A stretch of 64,000 bases of DNA from GCA-2709075 sp964492555 (GCA_964492555.1 CAZBKQ010000006.1:47606-111605); one strand, 5' to 3'. Numbered from the stretch's first letter, positions 45,102-53,606 are shown. Numbers and translations: made by a program. The notes: a model not told the origin generated them from the sequence alone.

Positions 45102-45963
45102 TCAGAAAGGCACGTCTCCGGCGATCGACGTCCGGTGCAGATGGCGGATACCCGGCGGGACGATACCGCCGCAAGCCAGATGGATGGTGCAGCGGTTATC
45201 CCAGAACACCAGATCACCGCCCCGCCATTTATGGCGATAGATAAATTGCGGCTTCTTTTGATGTTCGAACAGATCGTCCAGCAAGGGTTGCGCCTCTGAA
45301 TCATCCATCCCGTCTATCGCGACGGTAAAGCGTGGCGACACAAATAACGCCTTGCGTCCGGTTTCAGGATGGGTGCGCGCCATGGGGTGCAATGAATCCG
45401 GCACCTGGATCGAATAATAGGCGTTCACATCGCGGTCGAACTCCTTCGAAATCCCGGCACGCGGGTTGCGCCGCCGGTCCCTGATATGCACCGCTTTCAG
45501 CCCCTCAATCCGCGCGCGGGTTTTTTCCGGAAGCGTTTCATAGGCCGCATACATATCGGCCCAGGCGGTATCGCCGCCCTCCTCCGCCACCTCCAACGCG
45601 TGCAACATCGACCCCATGCTGGGTTTTTCCGCGTATGTCAGATCGGAATGCCAATGTTCACCGGCATAGGCGGCGGTGGCGCCCGCGCCCTTTCCGTCTA
45701 CGACGCGGTTGGACAGGACCAGCACATCCGGAAATTCCGGATGCAGGAACTCACCGGAGATACGCCGGACCAGATCGCCGAATTTTTGGGCGAACGCTAC
45801 CTGCTCGCCCGCCTCAAGAGCTTGGTCGCGGATTACCAGCACCTGATAGTCGTTCAACGCCCCCCCGCAAACGGGAGACCATCGCGCCGTCCACGTCACG
45901 GACATCGATCCCGGAAACTTCCGCGCCCAGGGGCGCGTCCAGCTTTTCAATGGAGAAGCTCAT
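45102..45963 (-). pseudogene. TauD/TfdA-family dioxygenase, frameshifted in a C/G homopolymer
   Basis: Fe(II)/2-oxoglutarate-dependent oxygenase. From ATG 45963 one frame gives MSFSIEKLDAPLGAEVSGID and then VRDVDGAMVSRLRG. At a run of seven C (45860-45866) it shifts into the frame that continues ALNDYQVLVIRDQ to the end. Removing one base restores a normal family N-terminus and about 286 residues. The iron ligands are intact: HWHSDLTY, and a distal His with Arg in RHLHRTS. Either a sequencing error or a real inactivating frameshift. The substrate of this family member is unknown. Confidence 0.85.
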
Positions 45964-46001
45964 GGGGAAATTACGGCGGAAAGGAGCTCACGGGTCAAGC
46001 G

Positions 46002-46439
46002 TCAGCTGTTCGGGTCATCGATCATGCCGTCGAAATGCAGGACGATCTGACGCTCCTGGGGCACAGCACGATGTTCCCAAAGATAGATCCCCTGCCAGGT
46101 ACCGAGCAGCATCCGCCCGCCAGAAACCGGGATCGACAGCAATGTCGCCGTCAGCGCCGCGCGGATATGGGCGGGCATATCGTCCGGCCCTTCCGTCATA
46201 TGACGGTAGAGCGCGGAATCCTCGGGAACCGAGCGGTCGAAAAACGCCTCCAGATCGCACAGCACATCCGGGTCGGCATTTTCCTGAATGGTCAGCGAGG
46301 CCGAGGTGTGGCGGATAAACAGTGTCAGCAGGCCGGTTTTGAGGTTCTTCTCATCGACCCAGCCTGCGACCCGGCCAGTGATATCGAAAAGACCCTTGGC
46401 CGGCGCGGTGACCTTAAGATTGAATTGCTGTATCGCCAT
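46002..46439 (-). CDS. yjbQ: YjbQ family protein (UPF0047)
   Basis: 145 residues. Family motifs are IRHTSASLTIQENADPDV near residue 42, HMTEGPDDMPAHIRA near 80 and GTWQGIYLWEHR near 113, with conserved metal-binding histidines. Members have weak thiamine-phosphate-synthase activity in vitro; the true role is unclear. It stands alone with neighbours on both sides unrelated. Confidence 0.9.
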   Translation of the reverse strand: MAIQQFNLKVTAPAKGLFDITGRVAGWVDEKNLKTGLLTLFIRHTSASLTIQENADPDVLCDLEAFFDRSVPEDSALYRHMTEGPDDMPAHIRAALTATLLSIPVSGGRMLLGTWQGIYLWEHRAVPQERQIVLHFDGMIDDPNS

Positions 46440-46617
46440 AACTGCTCAGTACAGATTATCACCGCCATTGACAACGATTCCCGAACCGAGGGCCGAAACC
46501 AGGCCGGTCTTTCTCTCCAATTTTCACATTGCCCCGTTCCCTGTCGGGCAAATTTTGCGGTATCGCCCGGTCCGTCATAGCATGCGCCTGACAGAACATT
46601 CTTCAGGAGAGACAAAA

Positions 46618-47496
46618 ATGAAAACCTTGGGACTCATCGGCACCGGCGGGATGGGTAGCGGCATGGCCGCCAATCTGATCAAGGCGGGATACAGCCTTGT
46701 CGTCAACGATCTTGAGCGCGACCGCTGCAAGGGGCTGGAGGAGCAAGGCGCGACCTATGCGTCATCGCCCAGGGAAGTCGCCGAATCCTGCGACATCGTT
46801 CTCTCCATGCTGCCGAATAATGCCGCGGCGCAAGCTGTCGGGGTCGGCCCCGGCGGGCTGATTGAAGCCTCCGGCGGCGCGAATGTCTGGATCGATTTCA
46901 GTTCCATCGACAAGGCGACGATTGTAGCCGCGAATGACGCGTTGTCTCAGAAGGGCTGGACTTTGGTCGATGCCGCTGCGGGCGGGGTTGAGGAAGTGGC
47001 CGCCGCGGGTCAATTGCAGATCTGGGCGTCGGGCAAAAAAGACTCATTCGATGAATATCAATCCGTCATGGACCCCATGGCGAAATCGGTCATGTATGTC
47101 GGTGAGCTCGGCAATGCCAAGCTGGTCAAGAACGCCATGGCCATGCTGGCCGCCGTCAATCACATGGCGCTGCTGGAAATTTTTTCATGGCTCAGGAAAG
47201 GCGGGCTGGATGCCCCGACATTCGAGAGCATCATGGCGGATTCCATGTGGGACTGCACGGCGACCCGCAACATCATGGGTAAGGTCGTAAAGGGCGAATA
47301 CAAACCGCGTAAAAGCTGGATGCCGAAGGATGTCGGGTTCGGGCTCGATATCGCCCGCGATATGGAGGTGCCGATGCCTTTCGTCAGCCTGGCCTCGCAA
47401 ATCTTCGCGATCGCGCAAGCGACCGGGCATGACGGGTATGAAGCAACCGGGATCGCGGCCAATGTCTATGACGTGATGAACGGGATCAAGAATTAG
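46618..47496 (+). CDS. NAD(P)-dependent beta-hydroxyacid dehydrogenase (3-hydroxyisobutyrate dehydrogenase-like)
   Basis: 292 residues. Rossmann motif GLIGTGGMGSGMAANLIKAG at residue 5, catalytic Lys in GNAKLVKNAMAMLAAVNH near 168, and the helical C-terminal domain. The usual substrate loop DAPVSGG is replaced by DAAAGGVEE, so the substrate may differ from 3-hydroxyisobutyrate. The start at 46618 has AGGAGA seven bases upstream; the longer open frame from 46288 is rejected because it overlaps yjbQ. Confidence 0.88.
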   Translation: MKTLGLIGTGGMGSGMAANLIKAGYSLVVNDLERDRCKGLEEQGATYASSPREVAESCDIVLSMLPNNAAAQAVGVGPGGLIEASGGANVWIDFSSIDKATIVAANDALSQKGWTLVDAAAGGVEEVAAAGQLQIWASGKKDSFDEYQSVMDPMAKSVMYVGELGNAKLVKNAMAMLAAVNHMALLEIFSWLRKGGLDAPTFESIMADSMWDCTATRNIMGKVVKGEYKPRKSWMPKDVGFGLDIARDMEVPMPFVSLASQIFAIAQATGHDGYEATGIAANVYDVMNGIKN

Positions 47497-47538
47497 CGGA
47501 GATAAGAACCCGCCACCCCAAGCTCGAACAGCGAAGGG

Positions 47539-47615
47539 TGGCGGGAGCGACGGGACTCGAACCCGCGACCTCTGGCGTGACAGGCCAGCGCTCTAACCAG
47601 CTGAGCTACGCCCCC
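47539..47615 (-). tRNA. tRNA-Asp (anticodon GTC)
   Basis: 77 bases including encoded CCA. The acceptor stem GGGGGCG pairs with CGCTCCC (one G.U), the D-arm reads TAGCTCAGCTGGTTAGAGC, the anticodon stem CTGGC/GCCAG holds loop CTGTCAC, and the T-arm has GGTTCGAGTCC. All cloverleaf parts are normal. Confidence 0.97.
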
Positions 47616-47704
47616 AATTCCGAGAGAGCGCATTGTTTATTCCAGTGCGCGCTCTCAGTCAATCATTCTACGACATATTTCGGTAAAGAATCAGCATTCA
47701 ACCG

Positions 47705-49624
47705 CTAGTTTTCGGGAGAACATCGGTCATACGCCACCGGGCGAAGCGCCGCCACGACGTATGATGTCCTGGTTGAGCCCAGCCCCTTAACGGTTCGCGA
47801 TTTAAAGGCGGTGGTTTGTATTGAGGTCAACACGCGCGCGCAATCCGCCCGGAGAAGCGCGGCCAAATGACCGGTCAGCCCCGGTGGCGAAGTCTCTCGC
47901 CATCCGGGCGGAGCCTCCACGAGGATATGCGTAACACCTTGCAGGCGTAGCTGGGACAGAAAGCGCCGCGACGACAATGCCGCGTCATGTATTTCGACCG
48001 CGGCGGAAAATCTCTTATGGGCCATAAGATAAGGCGGCTTCAGAAAGTAATTCAGAACCCGTTCCTCATGCAGTACCCGGATGTTTTTAACGCCCAGATT
48101 TTTGTTGATCCAGGCAGCCAGAGCAAAATTAACGACGTTTTCCCGCAGAAACGAGTCTCTTCCCATATCCGAAAGCTGATACCGGACAAACTTGATGTTA
48201 AAGAGCACGGCACCACCCAGCTGGATGGCAAGAGTCAAAATAACAATAAACAGGCCCAATTCCCGGATAGCCGGGCGGAAACGCCAGGCCGCATACCCCA
48301 TCGTCACCATCAGAAGCGGCAGCAGTGGCAGATAATGCCGGACCCGCTGCGACGGGCCGAAAAAGAACCACAACAAATAGGTAATCAGGACAATTCCGGC
48401 CGCCGGAAGAAGCGCGTGCCCCGCGAGCCTTGCGCGGTGCTGCCAAAGCGCGGCTGCGGCAAATGGCAACACCAGAAGGCAGAAAGGCCCAAATCCCGTC
48501 CGGTCGCTTTCAAAGGCTTGCGGCGAATTCAGCGTGGCAACAAACGGATACAGAAACGCGTTCCAGATCGATCTGGGCATCGCCGTTTCATCCGATACAA
48601 ACCGGCTGAACGCCAATTGCTGCGCATCGTTCCAATAACGCGGCACGGTCGTCGACAGATAATCATAAAGGAGCGGAAAGACCGGATCGCCGGAGGCGGC
48701 AAAGTTGAAGGCAAACCATTGAAATCCCGCAACAAGCCCCGCCACGCTGAACCCCAAAAACAATAAAATCGACCGCGTCCGCGCAACAAGGACCAACGCC
48801 GCGCCAAACGCGACCAACCCCATCGTATATTTGATGGCGACCAAAAATCCGAAAACGGCGCCGGCGAATATCACCAGACGTAAATCTTTCCTGTCGATTG
48901 CGCGACACAGACTGACGACGGCCACAGTCGTCAGTAAGGCGAGTTTCACCTCGACCTGCCCGGTTACCCCGCCATAGATCACCGCCGGAACGGTCGCGAA
49001 AATCAGTGCAAGCAGAACCGCATGCCGGACCGGAATAAAGCGCGCCGCCGCGACGCCTGTCACCGCCACCGCGCCCCATTTCAAGGCAACCGACCAGAGT
49101 CCGACGGCCGCCTCACCACCGAGACCCAACGCCATCGCATATGTCATGTGAAGCAGCATGGGGATCGCGCCGTCGACGGCGCGCGGGGTAAAGAATACGC
49201 GCTCCGCCGCCAGGAACTGCTTCGTCAGGGCAAGGTGATAGGCGGTGGTGTCGGCGTCGGCCTGCGGCGCAAAGGCCGCCAATAAATCAAGAAAAAACAA
49301 CGCCGCAAAAAAGGCGCAAAGAAACGCCGACCACAGGTCTTTGAATTCGGAAAAACCCCGCAATGGACGCGGTAGAAAAAAGAGACCCGGCAGCCCCAGC
49401 CCGACAATGGCCAAAAACACCCAAGGGACCGCCAGGCCGCTGGTCGCGGGGAAAAAGAGAATCCAGCCGATGACACCGGTTCCGGCAGCAAAGGCCCAAA
49501 TGACGTGCTCAACCCGGTTGAGCGCACCAGAAATGCGGAGAATGCGGATAAGAAATCCTCCCCACCCCAACGCGGAGAGTACCATCGCCAACGCCGTGAA
49601 AACTGAAAATAGGATGGACGACAT
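47705..49624 (-). CDS. polytopic membrane glycosyltransferase-like protein (GT-C/GT39-like)
   Basis: 639 residues with about 11-12 hydrophobic helices and a soluble C-terminal part from about 510. The first large loop contains APQADADTTAYHLAL near residue 113, an acidic motif in the place where GT-C enzymes bind the lipid-linked sugar. It would transfer a sugar from a polyprenyl-phosphate donor to a periplasmic acceptor. Its neighbours, GtrA and a GT2 enzyme, are the expected partners. No acceptor can be named. Confidence 0.7.
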   Translation of the reverse strand: MSSILFSVFTALAMVLSALGWGGFLIRILRISGALNRVEHVIWAFAAGTGVIGWILFFPATSGLAVPWVFLAIVGLGLPGLFFLPRPLRGFSEFKDLWSAFLCAFFAALFFLDLLAAFAPQADADTTAYHLALTKQFLAAERVFFTPRAVDGAIPMLLHMTYAMALGLGGEAAVGLWSVALKWGAVAVTGVAAARFIPVRHAVLLALIFATVPAVIYGGVTGQVEVKLALLTTVAVVSLCRAIDRKDLRLVIFAGAVFGFLVAIKYTMGLVAFGAALVLVARTRSILLFLGFSVAGLVAGFQWFAFNFAASGDPVFPLLYDYLSTTVPRYWNDAQQLAFSRFVSDETAMPRSIWNAFLYPFVATLNSPQAFESDRTGFGPFCLLVLPFAAAALWQHRARLAGHALLPAAGIVLITYLLWFFFGPSQRVRHYLPLLPLLMVTMGYAAWRFRPAIRELGLFIVILTLAIQLGGAVLFNIKFVRYQLSDMGRDSFLRENVVNFALAAWINKNLGVKNIRVLHEERVLNYFLKPPYLMAHKRFSAAVEIHDAALSSRRFLSQLRLQGVTHILVEAPPGWRETSPPGLTGHLAALLRADCARVLTSIQTTAFKSRTVKGLGSTRTSYVVAALRPVAYDRCSPEN

Positions 49625-49629
49625 GGATT

Positions 49630-49758
49630 TTACAGGATCGTCGAAAAGACAGCCCGCATATGATCTTCAAACAACATCAGATAGGCGCCTGCCGCCAGCA
49701 AAACCCATACATATCCCAACACCCCAATCACCACCTCGTGGGTTGCCCTCGACTTCAC
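49630..49758 (-). CDS. small membrane protein of 42 residues between gtrA and the GT-C gene
   Basis: From GTG 49758 the frame reads MKSRATHEVVIGVLGYVW and continues with a single hydrophobic helix (about 9-29), ending AVFSTIL with TAA at 49632. Four bases separate it from the gtrA stop and five from the GT-C start, and AGGGA lies eight bases before the GTG. This spacing argues for a real gene in the cassette. Family not recognised. Confidence 0.6.
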   Translation of the reverse strand: MKSRATHEVVIGVLGYVWVLLAAGAYLMLFEDHMRAVFSTIL

Positions 49759-49762
49759 CGCT

Positions 49763-50242
49763 CTAATCCCTATCGGATGTAGCAGGTTTGGGTTGGTCTT
49801 TCAGCAGCCCCTTGGCTCGTTTGGCGCCCTGCGAAAACGTAATCGGCGTCCTTGAATAGATTACGAACTGCCGAAGCGCGTAATTGAAAAAGAACCCGAC
49901 ACCGGTTCCGGCAATTTTCGCCGGCAACAAGCCGGCGACACCGGACTCGATGAGCGCCGTCATAACCGCCAAGTTCACCGCCAATGCAAAACTGCTCGCC
50001 ATATAGATTTTCAACAGATCATGGGGCGAGCCACCGGGCGATGGCAGGAAAGCGACTTTGCGGCTGAAAAACCAGTTTACCCAGGTGGCGATGATGAACC
50101 CAGCGACCGCGGCAACAAGATAAGGCGCGCCGAACGCGGAAATCGTCAGGTAAAAGACGCTCCATTCGACAAGCGCCGCGACGCCACCGACGCCGGCATA
50201 GACCACGACGCTTTGCCAATAACCACGGAGCCGCGAAAACAT
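49763..50242 (-). CDS. GtrA family membrane protein
   Basis: Proposed flippase for polyprenyl-phosphate sugars. From ATG 50242 (AAGG eight bases upstream) the product has 159 residues with four helices and the family pattern VVYAGVGGVAALVEWSVFYL, then ATWVNWFFSRKVAF and FFFNYALRQFVIY. The open frame continues upstream into the GT2 gene, but the ATG at 50242, ten bases after that gene, is preferred. Confidence 0.87.
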   Translation of the reverse strand: MFSRLRGYWQSVVVYAGVGGVAALVEWSVFYLTISAFGAPYLVAAVAGFIIATWVNWFFSRKVAFLPSPGGSPHDLLKIYMASSFALAVNLAVMTALIESGVAGLLPAKIAGTGVGFFFNYALRQFVIYSRTPITFSQGAKRAKGLLKDQPKPATSDRD

Positions 50243-50252
50243 TTCGACCGCC

Positions 50253-50969
50253 TTAGAAGAGCGAATATCTGATGATGCAATAAAGAGCCCGAACGCCGTC
50301 GCGCGCACGGATCTTCTTTCCCTGATCGTAACTGCGACCGTGATAGGAAATACCGACCTCATAGAATATCGCGCGCTTTTTCGCGAATTTCACGGTCAAT
50401 TCTGGTTCGACCCCGAAACGCTTTTCGCGGATCGTTATCCCATCCATCATCTCCCGCCTGAACGCCTTGTAGCAGGTTTCCATATCGGTGAGGTTAAGGT
50501 TGGTAAACGCGTTCGACACAAGCGTCAGGATGCGATTGGCGATCATATGCCAGAAATAAAGCACCCTGTGCGCGTCACTGCCGACGAAGCGGGAGCCATA
50601 GACCACATCCGCGCCCCGCGTCAGCAACGGTTCGACCAACCTCGAATAATCCTGCGGATCATATTCCAGATCAGCGTCCTGAATTATCACCAGATCCCCT
50701 TTGGCTTCGGCGATCCCCGTGCAAAGTGCTGCGCCCTTCCCGCCATTTTCCTCGTGCAGGACCAACCGGTCGACCCGGTCTTTCAACGCGCCCTGCAACA
50801 GTTCGCGTGATCCGTCTGTCGAGCCGTCATCAACAACGACAATTTCCTGATTTTCGATAGGCGATGCGTGCACCCGGTCGAGAATCTCTTCAAGCGTTTC
50901 GCGCTCGTTAAAAACCGGAATAACAACCGATAAAAGGAAGTTTTCGGGATCGATATTTTTCTTGTTCAT
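50253..50969 (-). CDS. family 2 glycosyltransferase (polyprenyl-phosphate sugar synthase type)
   Basis: 238 residues, GT-A fold. SVVIPVFNERETLEEIL near the start, VVVDDGSTDGS near residue 45, GKGAALCTGIAEAKGD near 78 and the metal-binding IIQDADLEYDP near 96 match dolichyl/undecaprenyl-phosphate glycosyltransferases (DPM1/GtrB-like). There are no C-terminal membrane helices, unlike GtrB, so it should be soluble or peripheral. A TTG at 50984 is an alternative start. First gene of the Gtr-like cassette. Confidence 0.9.
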   Translation of the reverse strand: MNKKNIDPENFLLSVVIPVFNERETLEEILDRVHASPIENQEIVVVDDGSTDGSRELLQGALKDRVDRLVLHEENGGKGAALCTGIAEAKGDLVIIQDADLEYDPQDYSRLVEPLLTRGADVVYGSRFVGSDAHRVLYFWHMIANRILTLVSNAFTNLNLTDMETCYKAFRREMMDGITIREKRFGVEPELTVKFAKKRAIFYEVGISYHGRSYDQGKKIRARDGVRALYCIIRYSLF

Positions 50970-51022
50970 GCCCGCATTGCTCAAAAGATTACGTGCGCCA
51001 CCCGCGAGAGAAGCTGCTTAGA

Positions 51023-51058
51023 CCCGGCGAGAGCACACGACAGATTGCTCTCACCGGG
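51023..51058. repeat. strong inverted repeat between radical SAM gene and GT2 gene
   Basis: CCCGGCGAGAGCA (51023-51035) pairs with TGCTCTCACCGGG (51046-51058): 13 pairs, one of them G.T, with a ten-base loop. No T-run follows on either strand, so it is not a standard terminator. It lies in the 171-base gap between the two genes and could stabilise or partly terminate the transcript. Confidence 0.6.
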
Positions 51059-51140
51059 GCGATTATACCGCATCGAAAACAGCGAAAAGATTCGGGCGCG
51101 GCAAGACATCCCGGCACTCCCAAATCGCAAAAACCAGAAA

Positions 51141-52916
51141 TTAACCCGTCGCGGCCCGCTGTTTTGCCTGGCACTTTTCACGCGCCTCTGCCTGCCGCCG
51201 TGCCTTTTCGACTGCGGCCCTTGAACGATCATTGAGGGAAAACATCTCCAGATCCTCGTTTTCCGCGTCAACGACCGGCCTAATGGCCAGATCGGTATAT
51301 TCCTCACCGGCCAACGCCTTTTGTACCCGCCGGCGTATGCGATGGGTCCGCCAGATAAATTCCGCAAGGCGCAGATATTTCCGGATTGAGCTCCATAGAA
51401 ACCACGAGTAAAACCTGAGCACCGATTCACGCGGCAGGTCGGGCCGCCGTTGTTTCCGGTCTTTGATCCGGAAATAACCGCACTGTTGCGGGTGGACCTC
51501 TTCAAATTCCATCGCGTTATATATTTGCATGATGCCGCGCCAGACCCGGACCGGCTTGATGCCGTATGCCTGGTTCCGCTTCATCATGGTCGCGATATGT
51601 TCGGCGCTGTAATACCAGCGCCAACTATCATGATAGGCCTGCTGCCATTCGGCGGCGGACATTTTCGGATGTTCGACCGTAACATTTTCCAGATCGTATT
51701 TATTGAGATCCGGGTCCATCCATGTGCCCGCATCGTAAAGGCGCTTGTGGTCTGCGGAACCGGGCAAGGGGGTCAGCATGGTGAACTCCAGCAGATCGAC
51801 CGGCAATTCCCGCTGAATGATCTCAATGTCGCGCCTTATCGTTTCCGGCGTGTCGCCGGGCAGCCCCATAATGAACCCGGCATAAGTGATAATTCCAGCC
51901 TGCTTCCAGGCCTGGAACATCTGCCGGTATTCGGTGATCCGGTTCTGCCCCTTATTCATTTCCACCAGATTGTCGGGATTGATGCTTTCCAGCCCGACAA
52001 AGGCGAATTTACAGCCGGCGCGCGCCGCCTTTTCGATAAAGCCCTCTATTTGGTGCGCCAGCACATCGACCTGAATGAGGAAGGAAATTTCCAGCCCCTC
52101 ATTTTCCTTCAACTCGATCAGCCGGTCGAAAATCGCTTCCCAGTTCTTGTTGCGGGCGAAATTATCATCGGTAACGAAATAATGGGCGATGCCTTCTGCG
52201 GCGTTCTCCCGGACAATGCGTTCAATATCATCTGCGCCGCGCCAGCGCGATTTTCGTCCCTGCACATTGATGATCGTGCAGAAGGAACATTGAAACGGAC
52301 AGCCCCGCCCGGCATCGAAAGACGTCAGAATGCCGTCATATTTCTCGATCAGCTGCTTCGGCAGAACAGGAACTGTTTTTCCCTCAAGCCCGGGCAGATC
52401 ATCCATATAATTGTAAATCGGTTTGGCCGCACCCTGGTCGATATCCCTCAGAAAACCACCAAAATGTTCTTCCGCCTCACCGGCGAACAATGTGATGCCC
52501 ATATCCAGGGCCTCCTGAAGACCAAGGACCGGTTCCTTCAGCATCGAGATCACACCGGAAACATGAAACCCGCCAATCGCGACCGGAACGCCCATGGAGC
52601 GGAATTGCTTGGCAATGGCCATCGCCCGGGGAAACTAGTTGGACTGGACACCAACAAGGCAGACAACACCGGAATCGCCGTTTGCCGTAATCCGTGCGGC
52701 AATATCGTCTATCGGCAACCGGGTGGCGATTTCATCATGGGCGCGGACCTCAATCTCTACATCATCGCCGAGTATCTTGTTGTCGGCACAATCCTGCGCA
52801 ATCGCGTAGAGGCACGCCATCGAATTCGACGGCACCCACGCCTTCCACCACTGAATGACATAACCCTGCCTGTCATAGTGCGATGGCTTGACGATTTCTA
52901 CGTGAAAGGTCCGCAT
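51141..52916 (-). pseudogene. B12-binding-domain radical SAM protein split by an in-frame TAG
   Basis: From ATG 52916 (MRTFHVEIVKPSHYD) the frame runs to TAG at 52637-52635, then continues in the same frame as FPRAMAIAKQF to 51141. With the TAG read as a residue the protein is 591 long, normal for the family. The N-terminal half is a cobalamin-binding-like domain (GGFHVSG near residue 120). The radical SAM cluster motif RGCPFQCSFC is near 206. Family members, from memory, read VGVQSNQFPRA, so the stop replaces a conserved Gln (CAG to TAG, one transition). Enzymatic role unknown. It starts 26 bases after tRNA-Val. Confidence 0.85.
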
Positions 52917-52941
52917 CCCAACCTGCTTGCACGCTGCGAAA

Positions 52942-53017
52942 TGGTGGGCGGTGACGGGCTCGAACCGCCGACATCCACGGTGTAAACGTGGCGCTCTCCC
53001 AACTGAGCTAACCGCCC
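52942..53017 (-). tRNA. tRNA-Val (anticodon TAC)
   Basis: 76 bases including encoded CCA. Acceptor GGGCGGT/ACCGCCC, D-arm TAGCTCAGTTGGGAGAGC, anticodon stem CCACG/CGTGG around loop TTTACAC, T-arm GGCGGTTCGAGCCCGTC. Located between hup and the radical SAM gene. Confidence 0.97.
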
Positions 53018-53052
53018 CTCCCCGCTGTTTACTACAGCGACACACAAGAGAC

Positions 53053-53087
53053 AAAAAAAATCGGCCGCCCAAAGGCGACCGATTTTC
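53053..53087 (-). terminator. rho-independent terminator of hup
   Basis: On the minus strand AAATCGGTCGCC, loop TTTG, GGCGGCCGATTT (one G.U pair), followed by a run of T. It lies 16 bases after the hup stop and before tRNA-Val, which therefore likely has its own promoter. Confidence 0.9.
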
Positions 53088-53102
53088 CGAAAATCAACGC
53101 AA

Positions 53103-53375
53103 TCAGTTGACCGCGTCTTTCAGTCCCTTGCCCGCCTTGAACTTCGGCTGGTTCGACGCCGGGATCTGGATGCTTTCGCCGGTCCGCGGATTGCGGCCGG
53201 TCGACGCCCGGCGGCGGCTGACGCTGAACGTGCCAAAACCGACAAGGCGCACTTCCGTGCCGCCTTTCAACGACGAGGTAATTGAATCGAAAACCGCATC
53301 GACCGCCTTGGCCGCATCGGATTTGGAAAGACCGGAACTGGAAGCCACATCGGCTACGAGATCGTTTTTATTCAC
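53103..53375 (-). CDS. hup: DNA-binding protein HU
   Basis: Nucleoid protein of 90 residues. NKNDLVADVASSSGLSKSDA at the start and GFGTFSVSRRRASTGRNPRT near residue 46 form the HU arm. The open frame begins at GTG 53393, but GTG 53375 is preferred: it gives the standard start NKNDL and has GAGGGGG seven bases upstream. Follows lon in the common lon-hup order. Confidence 0.95.
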   Translation of the reverse strand: MNKNDLVADVASSSGLSKSDAAKAVDAVFDSITSSLKGGTEVRLVGFGTFSVSRRRASTGRNPRTGESIQIPASNQPKFKAGKGLKDAVN

Positions 53376-53506
53376 TGTAACGCCCCCTCTCACTATGGAA
53401 GGAATTGAGGAAATGCCTTGCTAAGGCTCGAAATGCCGTCGTATCCCTTGGAAAACCGCGGCATACAGGGATTCTAGAGGGTGCCTCAGACCGGCGTCAA
53501 TGAAGT

Positions 53507-53550
53507 AAAACGCCCAAAAACCCCGGAAAACCGGGATTTTCAGGCGTTTT
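53507..53550 (-). terminator. nested hairpin terminator after lon
   Basis: On the minus strand an inner stem AAAATCCCGG/CCGGGGTTTT with loop TTTT (53540-53517) is enclosed by an outer stem AAAACGCC/GGCGTTTT (53550-53543 with 53514-53507). The T-rich arm of the inner stem gives a terminator character. Confidence 0.7.
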
Positions 53551-53562
53551 TGCGAATCACTT

Positions 53563-53598
53563 GAGTGTTTGGGCGCTGGTAGGTACGCCCAAACGCTC
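53563..53598 (-). repeat. 13-base-pair hairpin eight bases after the lon stop
   Basis: GAGTGTTTGGGCG (53563-53575) pairs with CGCCCAAACGCTC (53586-53598), with one G.T pair and a ten-base loop. Without a T-tail and placed just before the nested terminator, it looks like a 3' mRNA stabiliser or an additional terminator stem. Confidence 0.65.
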
Positions 53599-53606
53599 CA
53601 CAATAC

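Noticed and set aside
46288..46617. N-terminal extension of the beta-hydroxyacid dehydrogenase frame
   Set aside because: It overlaps yjbQ; the ATG at 46618 has a good ribosome site and gives the family's normal start.
37289..52916. Duplicate tRNA 3' ends (att sites) flanking the inserted blocks
   Set aside because: I looked for repeats of the tRNA-Asp and tRNA-Val 3' segments and found none by eye; no integrase is present.
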